Of a stretch of 64,000 nucleotides of DNA, positions 46,731 through 55,129 are shown piece after piece. The position numbers were made by a program, and so were the translations under genes. The stretch comes from Maritalea porphyrae (GTDB lineage: Bacteria > Pseudomonadota > Alphaproteobacteria > Rhizobiales > Devosiaceae): positions 62,001 through 126,000 of the forward strand of contig NZ_JAPWGX010000002.1 in NCBI RefSeq assembly GCF_027213965.1, read 5' to 3'. The notes beneath the pieces were generated by a model. It ran no database searches and was not told where the DNA came from. It was given only the letters and a program-made list of their open reading frames with translations. Position 1 is the stretch's first letter. Each line of letters begins with the position of its first letter.

Positions 46731-46921
46731 GATTTGCGACCGCGCGCATAAAGAACAAGGGCAATTGCTGCCAAGCCGAGCGCCACTGGCGCAGCCCCCA
46801 TGAGCACAAGATCTGCTATGGTGTGAGCGTGACCGTCAACAACCGCCGTGTGGCCTGCGTGAGCAAATGCTGCGCTGGTTGTTACAAGGGTGGCGAATGT
46901 GGAAATGAGAATTTTAGTCAT
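46727..46921 (-). CDS. Small His-containing membrane protein (DUF6732-like)
   Basis: 64-residue protein with a signal peptide (ending SAAFA) followed directly by HAGHTAVVDGHAH, then one transmembrane helix (ALGLAAIALVLY type) and a basic C-terminus (RGRKS). The AHxGH pattern recalls periplasmic metal-binding ends of HupE/UreJ and cobalt transporters. From memory it resembles DUF6732. ATGA overlap with cbiX means coupled translation, so a role in cobalt delivery is tempting but unproven. It is the first gene of the minus-strand cobalamin run. Confidence 0.72.
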   Translation of the reverse strand: MTKILISTFATLVTTSAAFAHAGHTAVVDGHAHTIADLVLMGAAPVALGLAAIALVLYARGRKS

Positions 46922-47397
46922 TTTCTACCTCTGTAGTTTTTTAAAAAACGAGGCAGAGTTCATTTATATCAAAACGTCGAGCAGCTCAGGACTTGGCCCC
47001 CTATTTGGGTCGACCGCACCGGAATCGCTTTCAGTTCCTAAAAGGAACGCTGCGAGAGATGTTTTACGGCTTGAGTTTGAATGGGTCAATGATTGAACCG
47101 CGTCTAAAAGGATTAGTTGGACTTTTAGCATCTGCATGCGACGCCAGTTAACGCGAGCCCACTGCACTCAACATGTGTTCACCCGGCAAAAAAAGGGGCG
47201 AAAAAGCGACCGCGTAAGTGTCTGCCATAGATTTCAGCGCATGAACCGGGTCAATTCTTGAGCTAAATAAGCAGGCAGTTTTGCCTTGCCCTTCATGGAA
47301 CGCTTACGGTGTGTTTACCAAACATCTGAGGTCGATCTTAACCGATTTGGCTTACTTTGCGATCAAAGATGCCCAGAAATGGTGTGGAGAAAGACTG
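46922..47397. promoter_or_regulatory. Long intergenic region between the cobalamin run and the diguanylate cyclase
   Basis: 476 bp with no convincing gene. A 67-codon minus-strand frame (46964-47167) has poor start context and no family look, so I do not call it. On the minus strand it would be the leader of the small His protein-cbiX-cobHLIJM run. At least three hairpins are visible: GTTCCT/AGGAAC at 47034-47048, TCAAT/ATTGA at 47086-47096, and CTAAAAG/CTTTTAG at 47104-47128. I could not find a B12 box or other cobalamin-riboswitch core. Confidence 0.5.
47104..47128 (-). repeat. Hairpin in the cobalamin leader (with a second hairpin at 47034-47048)
   Basis: Inverted repeat CTAAAAG / CTTTTAG separated by 11 nt. 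With the GTTCCT/AGGAAC stem at 47034-47048 and the TCAATGATTGA palindrome at 47086-47096, it suggests a folded 5' leader. No T-run follows on either strand, so these are not ordinary terminators. Confidence 0.4.
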
Positions 47398-48198
47398 ATG
47401 CAAGAGCATGCAAATCAACCGCAGAACCTGCCGGACACTAAAGATCACTCAATTGTTCTGGGTGCCGTTAGGGTAATGGTCAGTGCAGTCATTCTTGCCG
47501 AGATCTTTGTTTTCACAATTTACAGCTTCTTGGACCCATCATCTATTCCAAGGGCATCGATTGTTACACTTGTCGTATCCACTGTTGTTGCGTTCCCGAT
47601 CGGCTATTACATCCACAATCAAAACGCTCGACTAAGGCGACTATCAAGACAATTGGCACAGATTGCCAGCACGGATCAAATGTCTGGATTGATGAATCGT
47701 ACGGCATTTTTGCAGGCTGTTGAAGTCGCTCTGCATACGCCTATGGGGGGCCCAACTGCGGGCAGCTTCCTGTTTATCGATGTCGATCACTTTAAGAAAC
47801 TCAACGACGATTTCGGCCATTCGATTGGCGACGACGCCATAAGGGCCATTGCAAATGCTATCAAGAGCACACCGCCCGCCGAAGCTTTGATTGGCCGCAT
47901 TGGTGGCGAAGAGATTGGCCTGTTTTTACCCAATGCGAACAAAAAGATGGCGAAATCTGTCGCTGAAAATATACGCCGAAATGTGCGCAAACTCGTCTAC
48001 AACAAGGGCGCAAAACACCATCGTTTGAGCGTTTCCATTGGCGGCTCTTTGCACCAAGCCGGGCAATCGCTAAGCGAATTTGTGCAAAGAGCGGACGAGC
48101 GGATGTATCTGGCCAAATCGGGTGGCAGAAATCGGTCTGTTTTTGACGATGGCCAAACACTTGAACCAAGTGTTGGCGAAGTTACGCGCAGCGCTTGA
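47398..48198 (+). CDS. Membrane diguanylate cyclase (GGDEF domain)
   Basis: 266-residue protein with two N-terminal membrane helices (about residues 22-45 and 52-72), a short linker and a GGDEF domain. The substrate region has DVDHFKKLNDDFGHSIGDDA, and the active-site loop reads RIGGEEIG, so the usual final Phe is Ile. No RxxD inhibitory I-site precedes it. Cyclic-di-GMP synthesis is likely but activity should be checked because of the variant loop. The ATG at 47398 has GGAG 8 nt upstream; a frame extending to 47281 is not needed. It converges with the HD-domain gene, overlapping by 17 nt. Confidence 0.88.
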   Translation: MQEHANQPQNLPDTKDHSIVLGAVRVMVSAVILAEIFVFTIYSFLDPSSIPRASIVTLVVSTVVAFPIGYYIHNQNARLRRLSRQLAQIASTDQMSGLMNRTAFLQAVEVALHTPMGGPTAGSFLFIDVDHFKKLNDDFGHSIGDDAIRAIANAIKSTPPAEALIGRIGGEEIGLFLPNANKKMAKSVAENIRRNVRKLVYNKGAKHHRLSVSIGGSLHQAGQSLSEFVQRADERMYLAKSGGRNRSVFDDGQTLEPSVGEVTRSA

Positions 48199-49462
48199 GG
48201 TATCCTGCTTCAACGCACTGCTCTATAATGGTTTTGGCAAGCGCCCACAGTGTTTGTGAACCATCCTGAATGGCACCATTGCGCATACGCACTTTATCTT
48301 CATTCACATCAAAATATGTCCAGCGAACGCCTTTCGTGTGGAAGCTGTACAGTAACGGCGACAATCGATCCATTGCGCGCGCAAATTGAGCATCATCACT
48401 CTTATGTGCTTCAAATTCTTCCCAAAGCAATTTCAGCTCATCGCCAAAATCACTTGGCAGCATGCCAAACAGGCGATTGGCAGCGTCGATTTCGCGTTTT
48501 TCTTTGCCCTTTTGCGCTTCAAGGTCGTGAATGGGTGCATCACCTGCGTCGATCTCGACAATATCGTGGATCAATAACATCTTTAGAACCCGCAACAGGT
48601 TGACGTCCATGTTGGCGTGCTCTTTTAAGATTACGGCCATGATCGCAAGGTTCCAAGAATGCTCCGCGTCATTTTCCAGTCGATCAACGCTGACCAGTTG
48701 AGTTTGTCGAATGATGGACTTTAGCTTGTCCATTTCCATGACAAAGTGGATGCGCTTGGTGAGATCAACGTTGGTAAATTGGACGGTGCGCATATGATCC
48801 GCCAACTGCTTGTGTTGGTTCTCTGGTTCAATCGTTGGGTTTTTACTATCTCGGACCACACCAAAATCTTGGTAGGTCTTGAGCAAAGTTTCATATAGGT
48901 TTTTCAGATCAACCGATACATCGTTCATACTGACCATTTGGCCACACACCATCGCTTCATCAACACCCTGGTCGACCCAGCAGCCCTCGCCTGCAAATCC
49001 GTAGTAGATATAGGGTGAAAGCCGATCAATGGCTTTGGCGAATTTGGCTTCTGCTGTTTCGCGCGCCTCAAACTCTTGCCATAACTGGGTTAGCTCTTGA
49101 GCTTGGTTATCGGGCAGCAGGCCAAAAATTCGGTTGGCAGCTTTGCGTTCTGTTTCAAATTGTTCAGCTGCATCTGCTCCAGCATAAATATAGGTATCAC
49201 CTGCATCAATTTCGACGACGTCGTGCACCAATAGCATTTTGATCACCCGCTCGATGTTCACCTTCTCGCCCGCATAGGGTTCAAGCACCAGCGCCATCAA
49301 TGCCACATGCCAAGAGTGCTCAGCGTCATTCTCTACTCGGTCTTCGCAGATGATTTTGGTCATCCGGTCAACGGCTTTGAGTTTGTCCATCTCCATTACA
49401 AATGCGATTTGTTTTTCGAGGCGGTGGTCGTTGATTTTGAGCTGTGGCATTTCGGTGGTCAT
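48182..49462 (-). CDS. Tandem HD-domain phosphohydrolase-like protein
   Basis: 426-residue protein made of two homologous HD_3/YfbR-type domains. The first has ENDAEHSWHVALMA and KMLLVHDVVEIDAGD (residues about 41-90). The second has ENDAEHSWNLAIMA and KMLLIHDIVEIDAGD (about 258-310). Both keep the H...HD...D metal-binding pattern, so both may be active. Related single-domain proteins are 5'-deoxynucleotidases and similar phosphohydrolases; nucleotide substrates are a family-based guess. It overlaps the 3' end of the diguanylate cyclase gene on the opposite strand. Confidence 0.87.
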   Translation of the reverse strand: MTTEMPQLKINDHRLEKQIAFVMEMDKLKAVDRMTKIICEDRVENDAEHSWHVALMALVLEPYAGEKVNIERVIKMLLVHDVVEIDAGDTYIYAGADAAEQFETERKAANRIFGLLPDNQAQELTQLWQEFEARETAEAKFAKAIDRLSPYIYYGFAGEGCWVDQGVDEAMVCGQMVSMNDVSVDLKNLYETLLKTYQDFGVVRDSKNPTIEPENQHKQLADHMRTVQFTNVDLTKRIHFVMEMDKLKSIIRQTQLVSVDRLENDAEHSWNLAIMAVILKEHANMDVNLLRVLKMLLIHDIVEIDAGDAPIHDLEAQKGKEKREIDAANRLFGMLPSDFGDELKLLWEEFEAHKSDDAQFARAMDRLSPLLYSFHTKGVRWTYFDVNEDKVRMRNGAIQDGSQTLWALAKTIIEQCVEAGYLKRCA

Positions 49463-49530
49463 GACAATTGTCCTTGATCTTTGAAAAAGCGGATATGTCC
49501 CTTCAATTAAAACTGAAGAGATGGAATACT

Positions 49531-49551
49531 CAAAAGGCGCTTGTTGCGCCT
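49531..49551 (-). terminator. Possible terminator overlapping the merR stop
   Basis: Stem AGGCGC / GCGCCT with a 5-nt loop, followed by TTTTG on the minus strand. The stem includes the first bases of the merR stop codon. The T-tract is short, so termination may be partial. Confidence 0.5.
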
Positions 49552-49981
49552 AATGCTCTGTTTGGCAGTTGTTGTGATCGCTCAAGACTTCAAGAATACG
49601 GCATTTTTCAATTGTGCCATGCTGGCAATTGTTCAGCATGGATTGAAGTTCGGCCTTTAAGCGCTCGAGCTTTTGAATTCGTTGTGTGACATCGTTTAGA
49701 TGATGTTCGGTGATTTGGTCAAGGTCTTCACATGGCGCGTCTGGGTGCCCGGCGAGACGGATGAACTCGCGAATAGCATCGATGGAAAAGCCCAAATCGC
49801 GCGCATGAACGATCATATCTAGGCGGTTCAGAGCGTCCTGATCATAACGCCTCTGGCCACCTTCCGTGCGCCAAGGCTCTTCTAGCAAGCCAATTTGTTC
49901 ATAATACCGAATGGTGGGCACTTTCACATTTGCATGTTTTGAAAGCTGGCCAATCGAATATTCTTCAAGTTTTTTGCGCAT
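49550..49981 (-). CDS. MerR-family metal-responsive regulator (CadR/ZntR-like)
   Basis: 143-residue activator. The N-terminal winged helix (YSIGQLSKHANVKVPTIRYYEQIGLL) is followed by a long dimer helix. Metal-sensing cysteines are expected at CEDL (near residue 80) and in the tail NNCQHGTIEKCRILE, plus a CQTEH end. This arrangement is typical of Cd/Pb/Zn sensors. I start at ATG 49981; longer frames reach back into the shared promoter. It is divergent from the CDF transporter, which has a MerR-type stretched promoter between them. Confidence 0.88.
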   Translation of the reverse strand: MRKKLEEYSIGQLSKHANVKVPTIRYYEQIGLLEEPWRTEGGQRRYDQDALNRLDMIVHARDLGFSIDAIREFIRLAGHPDAPCEDLDQITEHHLNDVTQRIQKLERLKAELQSMLNNCQHGTIEKCRILEVLSDHNNCQTEH

Positions 49982-49986
49982 GGGGC

Positions 49987-50017
49987 TTGAACCTCTAGTC
50001 ACTATAGCAATTATGTC
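49987..50017 (+). promoter_or_regulatory. MerR-type promoter/operator of the CDF transporter gene
   Basis: TTGAAC at 49987-49992 as -35 and TTATGT or TATGTC at 50011-50017 as -10 give an 18-19 nt spacer. That is longer than normal, as MerR-family regulators need. Between them lies the near-palindrome CTCTAG TCA CTATAG, the expected operator. It precedes the transporter ATG by about 40 nt. Confidence 0.6.
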
Positions 50018-50058
50018 TAGCATCAGCGTTGGCGAAAATAAAGAAAGATGCGTTGCAT

Positions 50059-50688
50059 ATGAGCGAGAAATGTTGCGGGCACAACCACACATTTGATGGC
50101 ATGTCTGAAGAATACAAGAAACGCCTAATCTGGGTGACCATCATCAATTTGGTGATGTTTGGTGTTGAAATGGGTGGCGGTCAGCTTTCCGGTTCTCAAG
50201 CGCTAAAAGCTGACGCATTGGATTTTTTGCAAGACGGTGTGACCTATGCAATTAGCTTTTGGGTGATCGGACGACCCCAGGGTGTGCGGGCAACTGCTGC
50301 GCTGTTTAAGGGCCTGACACTTTTGGCGATGGGACTTTGGGTGGCAGGTTCCACCGCTTATCAGTTCTTTTATGTTGGTGTACCCCATGCAGAAACAATG
50401 GGCGTGATCGGCTTTATGGCCCTTGTTGCCAACCTTGCTAGCGTCTTGTTGCTGATGGCTTACAAAGATGGAGACGCCAATGTGCGCTCGGTCTGGCTAT
50501 GTTCGCGCAACGATGCAATTGGCAATGTTGGCGTGATGATTGCAGCGCTTGGGGTGTGGGGCACGGCCTCGGGCTGGCCAGATTTGATCGTGGCGATCAT
50601 CATGGCGGGGCTGTTCTTATCGTCTGCATGGCAGGTGCTCAATCAGTCCGTTCGTGAACTGCGCACGGCTAGCGACCATCAGCACTAG
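50059..50688 (+). CDS. Cation diffusion facilitator-like metal transporter (short)
   Basis: Inner-membrane protein (209 residues) with six helices of the CDF fold. The N-terminus CCGHNH may bind metal. Helix II has SGSQALKADALDFLQDG, where CDF proteins hold the metal-site Asp/His pair. Helix V has SRNDAIGNVG (the conserved Asp). The cytoplasmic C-terminal domain of typical CDF exporters is missing. Control by the divergent MerR regulator points to efflux of Zn, Cd or a similar ion. The ATG at 50059 is preferred over a TTG at 50029. It ends convergently with the DUF1697 gene. Confidence 0.88.
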   Translation: MSEKCCGHNHTFDGMSEEYKKRLIWVTIINLVMFGVEMGGGQLSGSQALKADALDFLQDGVTYAISFWVIGRPQGVRATAALFKGLTLLAMGLWVAGSTAYQFFYVGVPHAETMGVIGFMALVANLASVLLLMAYKDGDANVRSVWLCSRNDAIGNVGVMIAALGVWGTASGWPDLIVAIIMAGLFLSSAWQVLNQSVRELRTASDHQH

Positions 50689-51224
50689 AGATCTTCAATC
50701 ATCTCAAGCAGTTTGAGTACGGTGCGTCGATTACGAGTTGTAATTGGCGTACCGATTTTTTTGGCAAAGTTGAGCGCTGCGAGTTTTGATCGACCCGAAC
50801 CATTGGCAAAGTAGATGTGTATTTCACTGTCTGTGACCTGCACCAATTCTCCATTTTCCGCCACCTCCTCAAGGGTAGAAAGCGCATCGCCAAATGGTGC
50901 ATGGCGTGTGAAGCCAGTCATCATGTAACTCATGTTTCGATCATTTGTAAAAAAGGGGTATTCGCTGGCTGCACTGGCGATTTCTTCATTGGTGCGCACA
51001 ATTATGTCGGGCTTATAGCCAAATTGGTTTTCAAAGGCCGTTTCAAGAAAGTCTTCAATTTCGTCACGCCTGCGATTGTGTAAAAACACAGCGTTACCGG
51101 ATTGAATGTAGGTGGTAACCTTTTGACAATCTGCACCCTCTAGCATCGCTTTAAGATCAACCATTTTGATTTTGTTGTGGCCGCCCACATTTAGGCCACG
51201 AAATAGCGCCACATATTTATTCAT
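50685..51224 (-). CDS. DUF1697 family protein
   Basis: Soluble 179-residue protein with the DUF1697 beginning YVALFRGLNVGGHNKIKM and TYIQSGNAVF, then GSGRSKLAALNFAKKIGTPITTRNRRTV (key parts: LNFAKKIGTPITTRN). The family is widespread and has no assigned function. Its start is 54 nt from the divergent HAD phosphatase start. Its stop overlaps the CDF gene end by 4 nt. Confidence 0.9.
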   Translation of the reverse strand: MNKYVALFRGLNVGGHNKIKMVDLKAMLEGADCQKVTTYIQSGNAVFLHNRRRDEIEDFLETAFENQFGYKPDIIVRTNEEIASAASEYPFFTNDRNMSYMMTGFTRHAPFGDALSTLEEVAENGELVQVTDSEIHIYFANGSGRSKLAALNFAKKIGTPITTRNRRTVLKLLEMIEDL

Positions 51225-51278
51225 TGTTCTGCGATGCCTTTCTGGCAGAATCTACAAACCATATTCGAAGAGAAGACC

Positions 51279-51989
51279 ATGAACGCGCCCCAGCCTGCAA
51301 TCGAAAACAAACTCGGTCTTTGGCCAGAAAAAGTTGAGGCTGTGGTTTTTGATATGGATGGGCTGCTTTTGGACACAGAACAGATTTACAAACGGGTGAT
51401 GCAACAGCTGTGCAAAGAGTGGGGCCATGAGTTGACCCACGAGATGTTTGCCGCCTTCGTGGGCATTCCGCAAACTGAAAATGTGCCGATTTACCAGCAG
51501 TTTTTCGGAAAAGATTTTGACGTACAAACTTACGAAAATTTGATGGTCGAGCGCGCGCATGAAGAAATGTCAAAAGGCATTCCGGTGAAAAATGGCGCAA
51601 AAGAATTGGTGGCAGGTTTAAGTGCGCGTGGTGTGCCCATTGCGGTGGCCACCTCAACGGGTGCTTCTGCACATAAGCATTTGGAAGAAGCGGGGCTGCA
51701 CAGCTATTTTGATACCATTGTTACGCGCATGGATGTGACAAAAGGGAAACCGCATCCTGAGCCCTTTTTGACCGCCACATCCCGCTTGGGTTTCGCGCCG
51801 GAAAATTGTATTGCGTTTGAGGACAGTCACAATGGTGTGCGTTCCGCGAGCGCTGCTGGATTGGCCACAGTGATGGTGCCCGATATTCTTGACCCAACCG
51901 ACGAAATCGCCGCCATGTGTGTGGCTATTTTACCAAGCCTGTTGCACTTTAAGGCTGAAATTGATCACTTTTTTGGGCCCATGAATTAA
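51279..51989 (+). CDS. HAD-family phosphatase (beta-phosphoglucomutase-like)
   Basis: Cytoplasmic 236-residue HAD phosphatase. Motif I is VVFDMDGLLLDTE (nucleophile Asp and second Asp both present), motif II is VATSTG, the lysine is in KGKPHPEPFL, and the acidic motif IV is AFEDSHNGVRSA. An alpha-helical cap sits after motif I. Sugar phosphates such as 2-deoxyglucose-6-phosphate are common substrates in this subgroup, but the substrate here is unknown. I chose ATG 51279 with GAAGAGAAG upstream instead of the longer frame from 51234. Confidence 0.9.
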   Translation: MNAPQPAIENKLGLWPEKVEAVVFDMDGLLLDTEQIYKRVMQQLCKEWGHELTHEMFAAFVGIPQTENVPIYQQFFGKDFDVQTYENLMVERAHEEMSKGIPVKNGAKELVAGLSARGVPIAVATSTGASAHKHLEEAGLHSYFDTIVTRMDVTKGKPHPEPFLTATSRLGFAPENCIAFEDSHNGVRSASAAGLATVMVPDILDPTDEIAAMCVAILPSLLHFKAEIDHFFGPMN

Positions 51990-52080
51990 GTCAGCGCAAA
52001 AATTTCGACCAGAACTTCGCCAACTAAAAGACCAAACCTGAGGGTTGGATTCCAGAACAACCTCTACGGCGAGCTCGCTG

Positions 52081-52118
52081 CGCTCAAATAAAAGGGCCGC
52101 TAAAGCGGCCCTTTTGAG
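52081..52118. terminator. Bidirectional terminator between the HAD gene and dctM
   Basis: An 11-bp perfect stem (AAAAGGGCCGC with GCGGCCCTTTT, loop TAAA) at 52090-52115, extended by CTCAA/TTGAG flanks. It provides T-runs in both directions between two convergent genes. Confidence 0.88.
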
Positions 52119-52139
52119 ATTGTTTAAGCAAAACCAATA

Positions 52140-53453
52140 CTACATTTGCGACGGCAAGAACAGCGACAGGGCTGGAATGCCAACGAGCAAAGCAAGCCGG
52201 ATGATGTCTGCCACCCAAAATGGGGTGACGCCCTTAAAGATGGTGCCGGTGGATACATCGCCCACAACATTTTTCAAAATGAAAACGTTGAGGCCCACGG
52301 GCGGGGTGATCAGACTGATTTCTGTCACCACAACCACAACAACACCAAACCATACCGGATCAAACCCAAGTCCAACCACAAGGGGGAAGAAAATGGGCAC
52401 GGTGAGCAGCAACATCGACAGGCTCTCAAAGATCATACCCAGCACAATGTAGATGCCCAAAATGATGGCCATCACCATCCAGGGGGCAAGATTGTACGAT
52501 GTGATCATATCGCGCAGGCCTTCTGTCAAACCGGCAACATTGATGAAGTTTGAAAATATCCATGCGCCGATCAAGACGCTGAACAAAGACGCTGTGGTGA
52601 TCGCTGTTTCCTTGAGCACTTCCAGCACAGCTTTTAGGTTCAGGCTGCCACGGAACAAGGCGATTAGAAACGCGCCGGCGGCGCCCATGCCTGCAGCTTC
52701 AGTTGGCGAGAAGGTTAAATGGATTGGCCAAACATCAAGCGCCCCATATAGCCCACCAATAACCAAGAAGAACAATATCAACACAGCCCAAACACCACGT
52801 AGCGCACCAAGCCGACCGACCCAGTTTGTGCGTTCACCAGCGGGCCCCGCTTTTGGGTTGCGGGTGACAGTGAATTTTACCGCGAAGATGTAAAACAGGA
52901 TGCCGAGCAAGCCGGGAATAATACCCGCCATGAACAATTTACCGATAGATGTTTCCGTCAGCAGGCCATAGATCACCAAAATAACCGAGGGCGGAATGAG
53001 AATGCCAAGTGTACCACCAGCGGCAATCGATGCGGTTGATAGGCTGTCTTCATAGCCATATTTGCGCATTTGCGGCATGGCCACTTTGGACATGGTGGCA
53101 GCGGTTGCAAGGGATGAGCCACAGATGGCAGCAAAGCCGCCACAAGCCAAAATTGTGGCCATGGCCAGTCCACCACGCATATGCCCCAAGAATGCATAAG
53201 AGACCTGATAGAGCTCACGGGCAATGCCGCCTTTGTTGACGAATAGCCCCATCAAAATAAACAATGGAACCACCGACAGGCCATAATCTTGTGAGGTATC
53301 AATAATTAGCCGCGACACCATCGACAGGGCACCGCGAAAACTTGTTTCGTGCATGTAGCCAACCATACCCACAAGCCCCATGGCAAAGGCCAAAGGCATG
53401 CGCAGCAAAACCAAGGTCAGAACGGCACCAAAACCGATTAAAGCTTCAATCAT
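52140..53453 (-). CDS. dctM: TRAP transporter large permease
   Basis: Large membrane subunit (437 residues, about 12 helices) that forms the ion-coupled transport path of a tripartite ATP-independent periplasmic importer. The start IEALIGFGAVLTLVLLRMPLAFAMG, the segment GGFAAICGSSLATAATM and LGILIPPSVILVIYGLLTE are classic DctM. The ATG at 53453 with GGAAGAG upstream is preferred to the longer frame from 53480; it overlaps dctQ by 8 nt. It lies at the end of the paa-type operon, so an aromatic acid cargo is suggested. Confidence 0.93.
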   Translation of the reverse strand: MIEALIGFGAVLTLVLLRMPLAFAMGLVGMVGYMHETSFRGALSMVSRLIIDTSQDYGLSVVPLFILMGLFVNKGGIARELYQVSYAFLGHMRGGLAMATILACGGFAAICGSSLATAATMSKVAMPQMRKYGYEDSLSTASIAAGGTLGILIPPSVILVIYGLLTETSIGKLFMAGIIPGLLGILFYIFAVKFTVTRNPKAGPAGERTNWVGRLGALRGVWAVLILFFLVIGGLYGALDVWPIHLTFSPTEAAGMGAAGAFLIALFRGSLNLKAVLEVLKETAITTASLFSVLIGAWIFSNFINVAGLTEGLRDMITSYNLAPWMVMAIILGIYIVLGMIFESLSMLLLTVPIFFPLVVGLGFDPVWFGVVVVVVTEISLITPPVGLNVFILKNVVGDVSTGTIFKGVTPFWVADIIRLALLVGIPALSLFLPSQM

Positions 53454-53952
53454 TTTGCTCTTCCAATAGTTGAGGTGCAAACAAGGTGATCAACCCACGG
53501 GCGAGCAACACAAACGCACTTACAAAAGTCATAATGGCGATAAACCATCCAATATAAAACTGAGGGATGGCGAGATATTCGGTTACGTCGCCATAGTCGC
53601 GTGCCCGCTCGGCCAAAACCACCACTTGACGCGCTGGCCACAGCAACATGGCCCCGCACGACAGGTTAACAATGGTGTCGCGTATGCGGATCGCCCATTT
53701 GTTGGTGAATAACGGGTCAGCGAGATCGACCACAATGTGTTCTTGGGTACCACTGATAATGGGCATGATCAAAAAGACAATGATGGCCATAAACATGCGG
53801 GTAAGTTCGGTTGCCGCCTCGATGGGCGCATTGAACGTTGAGCGCAGGATCACGTCAGCAAACGTCATCGCCATCAGCAAGAACAGCACCAGAGAAGCAA
53901 CCAGCAGCGGCAGTTGTGACAGTCGTCGAATAAAGTTCAGAGCAGATTTCAT
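53446..53952 (-). CDS. dctQ: TRAP transporter small permease
   Basis: Small membrane subunit (168 residues, four helices) that works with DctM. Typical are the first helix LLVASLVLFLLMAMTFADVILR and ATELTRMFMAIIVFL. A good GAGGAAC ribosome site precedes the ATG. It follows dctP by 79 nt and overlaps dctM, as usual in TRAP operons. Confidence 0.9.
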   Translation of the reverse strand: MKSALNFIRRLSQLPLLVASLVLFLLMAMTFADVILRSTFNAPIEAATELTRMFMAIIVFLIMPIISGTQEHIVVDLADPLFTNKWAIRIRDTIVNLSCGAMLLWPARQVVVLAERARDYGDVTEYLAIPQFYIGWFIAIMTFVSAFVLLARGLITLFAPQLLEEQND

Positions 53953-54031
53953 AGAATGTTCCTCAGCCGAACATTAATTTGGCGCAGATCGAGTTGACCC
54001 GCGCCAAACTAAAAAGTCAAATAGGACCCAA

Positions 54032-55048
54032 CTATTGGGCAGCCATTTCAGCTTTGACCATATCGTAGGCCGCTTGAGCGTCGATGCCTAAATCGTTAAG
54101 TTGTGCCAACACGTTTTTGGTGATTTCAGCTGCATACAGACCATAAAGCTTTTGGTCTTCTTCGCTTGCAATTGTAATTGAGTTGTCGCCCGCATCAGCA
54201 GTTGCTTTGCGGCCAATTTCATCAATTTCATCCCAAGCAGCACCAAGCATGCGGCTGGCAGGTTCACCGAACACTTTTTCGTCCAATGCTTTCTGCAAAT
54301 CAGCAGGCAGACTGTCGAAAGTTTCTTGGCTCATCAAAAACGCAAATGACCCACGGTAGAAACCACCTGGCATTTCATAAACGTTTTTAGCCACTTCGGT
54401 CAGCTTAAAGCCTGCACGTCCTTCATAAGGCATAGCAACCGCATCAGCTGAATCTGATGCCAATGTTTCGTAAACTTTTGGCGCTGGCACTTGAATGCCG
54501 ATCATGCCCAATTCTGCACCAGCAACACTGGCAACACCGCCTGGTAGACGAGTTTTCAATCCATTCAAATCAGCAAGTGTTTTTACTTCTTTATTTGAGT
54601 GAATTTGGCCTGGCCCATGCGTCGTTAGACCCATGAGTTTTACCCCACGGTGCTCATCAAGCTTTGCCAAATGGGCTTGGTGCACGCGCCAGTATGCAAC
54701 TGAAGCTGCTTCAGCGTTACCTTCATAACCCGGCAATTCGATCAGTTGAGTGGCGGTAAAACGACCCGGCTGATATCCGTGGAAAATGATGGTCATATCC
54801 GCCGCGCCATCCATAACCAAATCCATTTGAGCTGGTGGTGGGGCAAGACCGAGTTTGACTTCAGCGGTGATTTTGCCATCGGTCGCTTCTTCGATCATTT
54901 TGATCAAGCCGGGCCACATGATGGCGTTAATGCCATGGCCTGGGCCGGTCCAGCTTGAGATCGTTAGCGTGCGATCAGCGGCAAAAGCGCTTGTGCTTGC
55001 GGTAATTGCAACAGCGGCAGCTGCTGCAAGTTTGATGAATTTGTTCAT
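54032..55048 (-). CDS. dctP: TRAP transporter periplasmic substrate-binding protein
   Basis: Periplasmic binding protein (338 residues) with a signal peptide ending near TSAFAAD. The DctP family shows in LTISSWTGPGHGINAIMWPG and the ligand-arginine region NGLKTRLPGGVASVAGAEL (Arg salt bridge to a carboxylate expected). GGGAGG precedes the ATG. It starts 81 nt after the TetR regulator gene on the same strand, downstream of paaK. This suggests uptake of phenylacetate or a related acid, an inference from position only. Confidence 0.92.
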   Translation of the reverse strand: MNKFIKLAAAAAVAITASTSAFAADRTLTISSWTGPGHGINAIMWPGLIKMIEEATDGKITAEVKLGLAPPPAQMDLVMDGAADMTIIFHGYQPGRFTATQLIELPGYEGNAEAASVAYWRVHQAHLAKLDEHRGVKLMGLTTHGPGQIHSNKEVKTLADLNGLKTRLPGGVASVAGAELGMIGIQVPAPKVYETLASDSADAVAMPYEGRAGFKLTEVAKNVYEMPGGFYRGSFAFLMSQETFDSLPADLQKALDEKVFGEPASRMLGAAWDEIDEIGRKATADAGDNSITIASEEDQKLYGLYAAEITKNVLAQLNDLGIDAQAAYDMVKAEMAAQ

Positions 55049-55129
55049 TACTACCTCCCTGAATGAACTCTCCTACATTCGCACCGGCTGCCTAGCGCAA
55101 CCGAAACGTTCTCTTTGGGTTTGCAAAAG

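Noticed and set aside
46964-47167. 67-residue minus-strand ORF in the cobalamin leader
   Set aside because: Weak start context, unusual composition and hairpins running through it. No family recognised, so not called as a gene.
46922-47397. Cobalamin riboswitch before the cbiX run
   Set aside because: I looked on the minus strand for the B12 box and the conserved core; neither is visible. The hairpins alone do not support the call.
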